Positions 62,709 to 64,000 of a stretch of 64,000 nucleotides of DNA are shown piece after piece. A program made the position numbers and the translations under genes. This DNA comes from Siphonodentalium dalli (Eukaryota; Mollusca; Scaphopoda; Gadilida; Siphonodentaliidae), in NCBI GenBank assembly GCA_032622095.1, contig CP136062.1:200168828-200232827 (forward strand), read 5' to 3'. The notes under the pieces were generated by a model. That model searched no databases. It had not been told where the DNA came from and saw only the letters and a list, made by a program, of their open reading frames with translations. Positions within the stretch are counted from its first letter, which is position 1; each line of letters starts with the position of its first letter.

Positions 62709-63739
62709 ATAAAGTCCCTGTAATTTAAACAGCATATGGCTCCACATCCACCTGTGTTTGAAAAAATGAAATGCAAAAGTTTTGTCTACAGCACCCGATA
62801 TTCCCAGGCGGTCACCCATCCAGGTACTAACCGGGCTCGACGTTGCTTAACTTCGGTGATCGGACGAGAACCGGTGGTTTCAACGTGATATGGCCGTAGA
62901 CATAAAGTCCCTGTAATTTAAACAGCATATGGCTCCACATCCACCTGTGTTTGAAAAATTGAAATGCAAATGTTTTGTCTACAGCACCCGAGATTCACAG
63001 GCGGTCACCCATCCAGGTACTAACCGGGCTCGACGTTGCTTAACTTCGGTGATCGGACGAGAACCGGTGGTTTCAACGTGATATGGCCGTAGACATAAAG
63101 TCCCTGTAATTTAAACAGCATATGGCTCCACATCCACCTGTGTTTGAAAAATTGAAATGCAAAAGTTTTGTCTACAGCACCCGAGATTCCCAGGCGGTCA
63201 CCCATCCAGGTACTAACCGAGCTCGACGTTGCTTAACTTCGGTGATCGGACGAGAACCGGTGGTTTCAACGTGATATGGCCGTAGACATAAAGTCCCTGT
63301 AATTTAAACAGCATATGGCTCCACATCCACCTGTGTTTGAAAAATTGAAATGCCAAAGTTTTGTCTACAGCACCCGAGATTCCCAGGCGGTCACCCATCC
63401 AGGTACTAACCGGGCTCGACGTTGCTTAACTTCGGTGATCGGACAAGAACCGGTGTTTTCAACGTGATATGGCCGTAGACATAAAGTCCCTGTAATTTAA
63501 ACAGCATATGGCTCCACATCCACCTGTGTTTGAAAAATTGAAATGCAAAAGTTTTGTCTACAGCACCCGAGATTCCCAGGCGGTCACCCATCCAGGTACT
63601 AACCGGGCTCGACGTTGCTTAACTTCGGCGATCGGACGAGAACCGGTGGTTTCAACGTGATATGGCCGTAGACATAAAGTCCCTGTAATTTAAACAGCAT
63701 ATGGCTCCACATCCACCTGTGTTTGAAAAATTGAAATGC

Positions 63740-63746
63740 AAAAAAA
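63740..63746 (-). terminator. Extended T7 terminator
   Basis: The proximal T-run of the gene at 63752 is seven T instead of four on the minus strand, a three-base expansion. Longer T-runs generally release Pol III more efficiently. Confidence 0.65.
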
Positions 63747-63751
63747 GTTTT

Positions 63752-63869
63752 GTCTACAGCACCCGAGATTCCCAGGCGGTCACCCATCCAGGTACTAACC
63801 GGGCTCGACGTTGCTTAACTTCGGTGATCGGACGAGAACCGGTGGTTTCAACGTGATATGGCCGTAGAC
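63752..63869 (-). rRNA. 5S rRNA gene, last complete copy in the window
   Basis: This is a majority-type 118-nt 5S gene with one change (cttcggcgat for cttcggtgat, near nt 43-48). It has the T7 terminator downstream, and its upstream spacer has ataacgtcc and the CATATGCTG element. Confidence 0.93.
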
Positions 63870-63944
63870 ATAACGTCCCTGTAATTTAAACAGCATATGG
63901 CTCCACATCCACCTGTGTTTGAAAAATTGAAATGCAAATGTTTT

Positions 63945-64000
63945 GTCTACTGCACCCGAGATTCCCAGGCGGTCACCCATCCAGGTACTAACCGGGCTCG
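63945..64000 (-). rRNA. 5S rRNA gene, 5' part beyond the window
   Basis: Only nt 63-118 (56 bases, the 3' half) are inside the window. The 3' end has ctactgcacc instead of ctacagcacc, and the proximal T-run is broken by gcaaatg. The array clearly continues to the right. Confidence 0.9.

Larger units (their letters stand above)
1501..64000 (-). repeat. Tandem 5S rDNA array, about 320 units of 193 bp
   Basis: The region is one uninterrupted head-to-tail array of a unit of about 193 bp: a 118-nt 5S rRNA gene on the minus strand and a spacer of about 75 bp. The count of about 320 comes from the span divided by unit length, corrected for visible insertions. Complete gene left ends run from 1601 to 63752 and the array continues past the right edge. 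All units share one orientation. No mobile element, tRNA, spliced-leader or histone gene lies between units, and 75 bp leaves little room for one. Monomers differ at a few positions, and the same rare variants recur at fixed multi-unit distances, giving higher-order repeats. In animals such arrays supply the 5S component of the large ribosomal subunit, transcribed by RNA polymerase III. Confidence 0.97.
61819..64000 (-). repeat. Right-end 5S subfamily with CATATGCTG upstream element
   Basis: From about 61955 every unit to the window edge has aaacagcatatgg where the rest of the array has aaacatcatatgg. On the minus strand this changes CATATGATG to CATATGCTG at about -24, inside the TATA-like element. 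Other changes (gaaaaactg at 61796 and 61990; gccaaag at 62194 and 63351) are shared by only some units. The subfamily continues beyond the window. Local homogenisation is the simplest reading. Confidence 0.88.

Noticed and set aside
1226-63980. Hundreds of open frames of 60-125 residues (MGDRLGISGAVDKTFAFQFF type) as a tandem gene family
   Set aside because: They overlap the 3' half of 5S rRNA and the spacer in every unit, start in the C-box, and change with spacer indels. The 5S match explains the sequence conservation fully.
1501-64000. CRISPR-like array (regular repeats with short spacers)
   Set aside because: The spacers are the same in every unit and the repeat is a 118-nt 5S rRNA gene; there is no variable spacer set and no cas gene.
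1501-64000. Ordinary non-coding satellite DNA
   Set aside because: The monomer contains a complete 5S rRNA with pairing ends, A- and C-boxes and T-run terminators, so it is a gene array even though its higher-order layout is satellite-like.

Overview
The window is a 5S ribosomal RNA gene array from an animal genome. From position 1501 to the right edge (and beyond it) the DNA is a head-to-tail repeat of a unit of about 193 bp, roughly 320 copies, all on the minus strand. Each unit is a 118-nt 5S rRNA gene plus a spacer of about 75 bp. The identification rests on the reverse complement. It begins GTCTACGGCCAT, carries the 5S A-box (AAGTTAAGCAACGTCG) and C-box (TGGATGGGTGACCGCC), and ends CTGTAGAC, so its two ends pair as 5S helix I. 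The sequence looks like invertebrate metazoan 5S rRNA, but I cannot name a phylum. No protein-coding gene is supported. The recurrent 61-63 residue open frames are shadows of the 3' half of 5S plus the spacer.

Layout: 1-1400 is non-repetitive flank with no supported gene. 1401-1500 is a 100-N placeholder that hides the flank/array junction. 1501-64000 is the array, with no transposon, inversion or other RNA gene seen inside it. Each gene has the A and C boxes inside it, an AT-rich TATA-like stretch 15-30 bp upstream, and T-run terminators at +6 to +9 and +19 to +23 downstream.

The array is not homogeneous. Shared rare variants show higher-order repeats: a 16-unit repeat of 3148 bp (about 1.6-7.7 kb, landmarks again at 32 kb); a 23-unit repeat of about 4439 bp (about 9.2-17.6 kb); a 10-unit repeat of 1928 bp with 7- and 5-unit derivatives (about 17-26 kb); a 10-unit repeat of 1930 bp (about 27-31.7 kb); 9-, 18- and 22-unit spacings (about 43-56 kb); and a 4-unit duplication of 772 bp (about 56-57.6 kb). 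The last 2 kb is a separate spacer subfamily. This looks like repeated unequal exchange of multi-unit blocks.

Noteworthy copies include a pseudogene missing exactly the C-box, genes with 5-, 6- and 13-nt insertions, a recurrent variant class whose helix I changes keep pairing, and a gene at 32452-32569 with no usable terminator of its own. Positions about 34.99-39.98 kb carry many one-base indels and probably reflect unpolished assembly. No unprecedented molecular system was found; the interest lies in array structure and gene variants.
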